Source: Amycolatopsis marina (lineage in GTDB: Bacteria; Actinomycetota; Actinomycetes; Mycobacteriales; Pseudonocardiaceae). Taken from it: a stretch of 64,000 nt of DNA. Below are positions 62,093-64,000 of this stretch, piece after piece. The notes below the pieces were generated by a model. That model was given only the letters and a program-made list of their open reading frames with translations, had not been told where the DNA came from and made no database searches. Both the position numbers and the translations under genes were made by a program. Each line of letters opens with the position of its first letter. The stretch's first letter is position 1. The stretch is taken from assembly GCF_900111885.1 (NCBI RefSeq), contig NZ_FOKG01000025.1:1-64000 (forward strand), in the 5' to 3' direction.

Positions 62093-63328
62093 TCAGCCAC
62101 TGAACTGGAGCAGGACCTGCACCTGTAGCTCACCGACGGCCGCGCCGAGCAGCGCGCCGGTGGCGATGAGAATCCACTCGTCCTGCTGGAACGCGGGTCG
62201 CAGCAGCCCCTCGAACTCCTCGGCGTCGAGTTCCTTCATCTTCCGCACGAGGACGTTGCGGATGTCCATCGCGTCCTCGGCGTAGTCCTCGACGTAACGC
62301 ATGGTCTCGGGCAATCTGCGCATGATCTGCTCGGAGATCCCCAGCTTCATCTCCTGGTAGCGCTTGCTGCCGACAGCGAGAACCACCAGTGGTTTGGCGA
62401 CGCTGACGTGCTTGGCCAGTTCCTCGTCCACCTGCCGCTGGATCAGCCTGAGCACCCTGTCCGACAGCGGTCCCCGCAGTACCGCCTCGATCACGTTGTG
62501 CGGGGTGATGATCTCCTTGGCGATCAGCGACGCGTAGGCCTCCGACACCTCGGCTCGCCGCTTGAGGAACAACCCCTGCCATTCGAACAGGCCGAAGTAC
62601 CGCACCGGGTATCTCGGATGGAAGATCATCTTGAGTGCCAGCCAGTCGGTGAACCACCCGATGAACAGGCCGAACAGCGGCATGATGATCGGCAGCTTGA
62701 ACAGGATCCAGACGGCCATCTGCACGATCCCGATCACCGCGCCGAAGTACAGACCGGACCTGGCGATGAACTGGAACTCCTTGCGGCCCGCCTCCTGGAA
62801 AATGCGGTTGAGCAGTTCCTTGTCCTTGACCAGGCTGGTGACCACCATGTCCTTGAGGTCGAACACCTCGTCCACATCGGCTTTGATGCTGTCCATCACC
62901 GCGCCCACCATCCGCGGCGCCTCGGACTGCACCCGGCTGATGATCAGCCGCTGCACCTGGTTCGGCAGCGACTCCCACAAGCCCGGCTGGTACTCCGCCG
63001 CGACCTCACGGACGATCTCCTCGACGGCGGCGAGCAGTGGTTTCTCGATCTCTTTCGCGATGCGGTCCGCGTCAAGACGGTCGACCACCTCGGCGGGCCG
63101 GATGAGCTGCTGGGTCATCGTGTCGCAGGCGATGCTCGCCATCCGGGCGGCCCGCTTCGGCACGATGCCCTGCCAGCCGAGGAACGGCTTGACCCCGACG
63201 AACTCCAGCGGCCGGAACATCATCCGGATCGCGACCAGTTTGGTCAGATAGCCGATGAGTGCCGCGACGACCGGGATGGAGCTGTAGAGCACCCAGTTCT
63301 CGATGAAGTCGTCGACGAGCGCACCCAT
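62093..63328 (-). CDS. DUF445 family membrane protein
   Basis: Protein of 411 aa with a hydrophobic N-terminus (WVLYSSIPVVAALIGYLTKLVAIRMMFRPLEFVG), a long amphipathic helical middle, a second membrane region (GAVIGIVQMAVWILFKLPIIMPLFGLFIGWFTDWLALKMIFHP) and a C-terminal helix. The paired K-x-AI-x-MMF-x-P motifs are the DUF445 signature. Function unknown. ATG at 63328 is favoured; the upstream open frame lacks similarity. Confidence 0.87.
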   Translation of the reverse strand: MGALVDDFIENWVLYSSIPVVAALIGYLTKLVAIRMMFRPLEFVGVKPFLGWQGIVPKRAARMASIACDTMTQQLIRPAEVVDRLDADRIAKEIEKPLLAAVEEIVREVAAEYQPGLWESLPNQVQRLIISRVQSEAPRMVGAVMDSIKADVDEVFDLKDMVVTSLVKDKELLNRIFQEAGRKEFQFIARSGLYFGAVIGIVQMAVWILFKLPIIMPLFGLFIGWFTDWLALKMIFHPRYPVRYFGLFEWQGLFLKRRAEVSEAYASLIAKEIITPHNVIEAVLRGPLSDRVLRLIQRQVDEELAKHVSVAKPLVVLAVGSKRYQEMKLGISEQIMRRLPETMRYVEDYAEDAMDIRNVLVRKMKELDAEEFEGLLRPAFQQDEWILIATGALLGAAVGELQVQVLLQFSG

Positions 63329-63517
63329 GACCACCTCGGCTTCCACTTGATCACCGCAACGAGTGACCATGGTCACACGGCAGTGGAAAAAGTGCACCTG
63401 TTCGCAGGAGCTAGCGGCAGGCAGCACGCACGCGCATGACCGAGTCGAGGAGCGGGCCGAAGCTAGAGCGGAACACTGGAGTCCCCCTCCATGACGGCAT
63501 GAGCCGTCGGCCTGGGC

Positions 63518-64000
63518 CTAACGCAGAGCGGCGCCGCTCGGGTCACAGGCCTGCCAGAAGTGGTTGCCCAACCGCGAGATGTGCACCGTGCGGCGGACGA
63601 ACCTGGCCCGCTTCACCGAGTCCTCTGCCGCGCGCACCGTCGCATCGGTCATCAGGATCTCGTACTGGGTGTCCAGTCCGGGTGCTTCCTCACCGAGGTC
63701 GACGAGACCGAGTCCGATGAGGCGGGTGAGGTAACTGGGGACGTGGTCGAGCAGCGACACCCCGGCCGACTTGCCGACGGTGGAAGCGTTGCGCAGCACC
63801 ACGCGGCCACCTCCGCCGAGGCCGGTGCGCTCGACGACGTCGAGCGCCGGAAACGGCGCGCCGTCGGAGAGCGCGGACAGGATGCGTGCCTCGTCCGGGG
63901 TGAGCTGGCGCAGAATCACGGCGTACAGGTACTCCCGTGCCCGTTCCTTGCCGAAGCCGATCGACTGGTTGAGCAGTTCGCCCATCGCCGCGCGCAGCGG
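63518..64000 (-). CDS. Abi-alpha (DUF4393)-like protein, cut by the window edge
   Basis: C-terminal part of a protein continuing past the right edge; at least 160 residues are visible. VILRQLTPDEARILSALSDGAPFPALDVV, then PSYLTRLIGLGLVDLGEE, YEILMTDATVRAAED and the end ISRLGNHFWQACDPSG resemble the Abi-alpha/DUF4393 pattern by memory. Phage abortive-infection links exist for the family, but many members sit in ordinary loci. An internal ATG at 63985 is open but upstream codons remain in frame, so the true start is outside. Confidence 0.55.
   Translation of the reverse strand, partial: PLRAAMGELLNQSIGFGKERAREYLYAVILRQLTPDEARILSALSDGAPFPALDVVERTGLGGGGRVVLRNASTVGKSAGVSLLDHVPSYLTRLIGLGLVDLGEEAPGLDTQYEILMTDATVRAAEDSVKRARFVRRTVHISRLGNHFWQACDPSGAALR

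Overview
The window is high-GC actinobacterial chromosome with many GTG and TTG starts. Gene content suggests a member of the Pseudonocardiaceae (Amycolatopsis/Saccharomonospora-like), probably salt- or drought-tolerant because it carries complete ectoine and hydroxyectoine genes. The genus assignment is inference. Much of the middle runs parallel to the Mycobacterium tuberculosis block from thiE (Rv0414c) to groEL2 (Rv0440): groEL2, moeA, psd, pssA, CDC48-like ATPase, LytR_C, DUF3263, def, thiC, thiD and thiGSOE. That comparison is from memory of the M. tuberculosis gene order.

Layout. 0-3 kb: the 5' end of an IS110-type transposase at the edge, then a glutamate-type ABC importer (binding protein and two permeases, no ATPase in the window). 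3-9 kb: CutC, a conservon-type nitrate-sensing histidine kinase, an orphan NMT1-type binding protein and an XPB helicase. 9-16 kb: DUF4253, an AAA ATPase, DUF72, an iodotyrosine-deiodinase-like nitroreductase, a PfpI-type protein, MenC, and an ECF41 sigma factor with its likely target oxidoreductase. 16-21 kb: PspC, a secreted cyclohexadienyl-dehydratase-like protein, an M14 carboxypeptidase and a GH84 glucosaminidase. 21-25 kb: groEL2 with two CIRCE operators, a Ser/Thr kinase and a cold-shock protein. 25-35 kb: two AIM24 paralogues, moeA, psd-pssA, the CDC48-like ATPase, LytR_C/DUF3263 and def. 35-44 kb: thiamine synthesis (thiC-thiD, a second thiD, thiO-thiS-thiG, thiE) with two TPP riboswitches, and between them a PI-PLC-like enzyme, a voltage-gated channel and a MarR regulator. 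45-48 kb: a DasR-like regulator, a SIS-domain protein and GlcNAc kinase around a dre operator. 48-53 kb: DUF3159, an SGNH hydrolase, an OmpA/BON protein, a membrane partner and an unexplained nucleotidyltransferase-like two-gene cassette. 53-60 kb: a large AfsR/SARP regulator and ectABCD. 60-64 kb: a methyltransferase, a VOC protein, an HhH-GPD protein, DUF445 and an Abi-alpha-like protein cut by the edge.

Cooperation between genes. Thiamine: both branches (HMP by ThiC/ThiD; thiazole by ThiO/ThiS/ThiG) and the coupling enzyme ThiE are present, with riboswitches before thiC and thiO. Amino sugars: the SIS protein and NagK are next to a DasR-like repressor, and a dre-like site also overlaps the start of the distant GH84 gene, suggesting one regulon. 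Stress: the CIRCE pair carries a recognisable promoter for groEL2, and the ECF41 gene lies just upstream of a GGTCACG-N16-CGTC promoter in front of the oxidoreductase.

Intergenic regions hold at least four dispersed short repeat families: a 22-bp perfect palindrome, a REP-like 33-mer that forms an inverted pair, a 27-mer found inside duplicated gene ends, and a roughly 50-bp repeat. These, the 51.4-52.8 kb cassette and the exported dehydratase are the least explained parts. No tRNA, rRNA or CRISPR array was seen.
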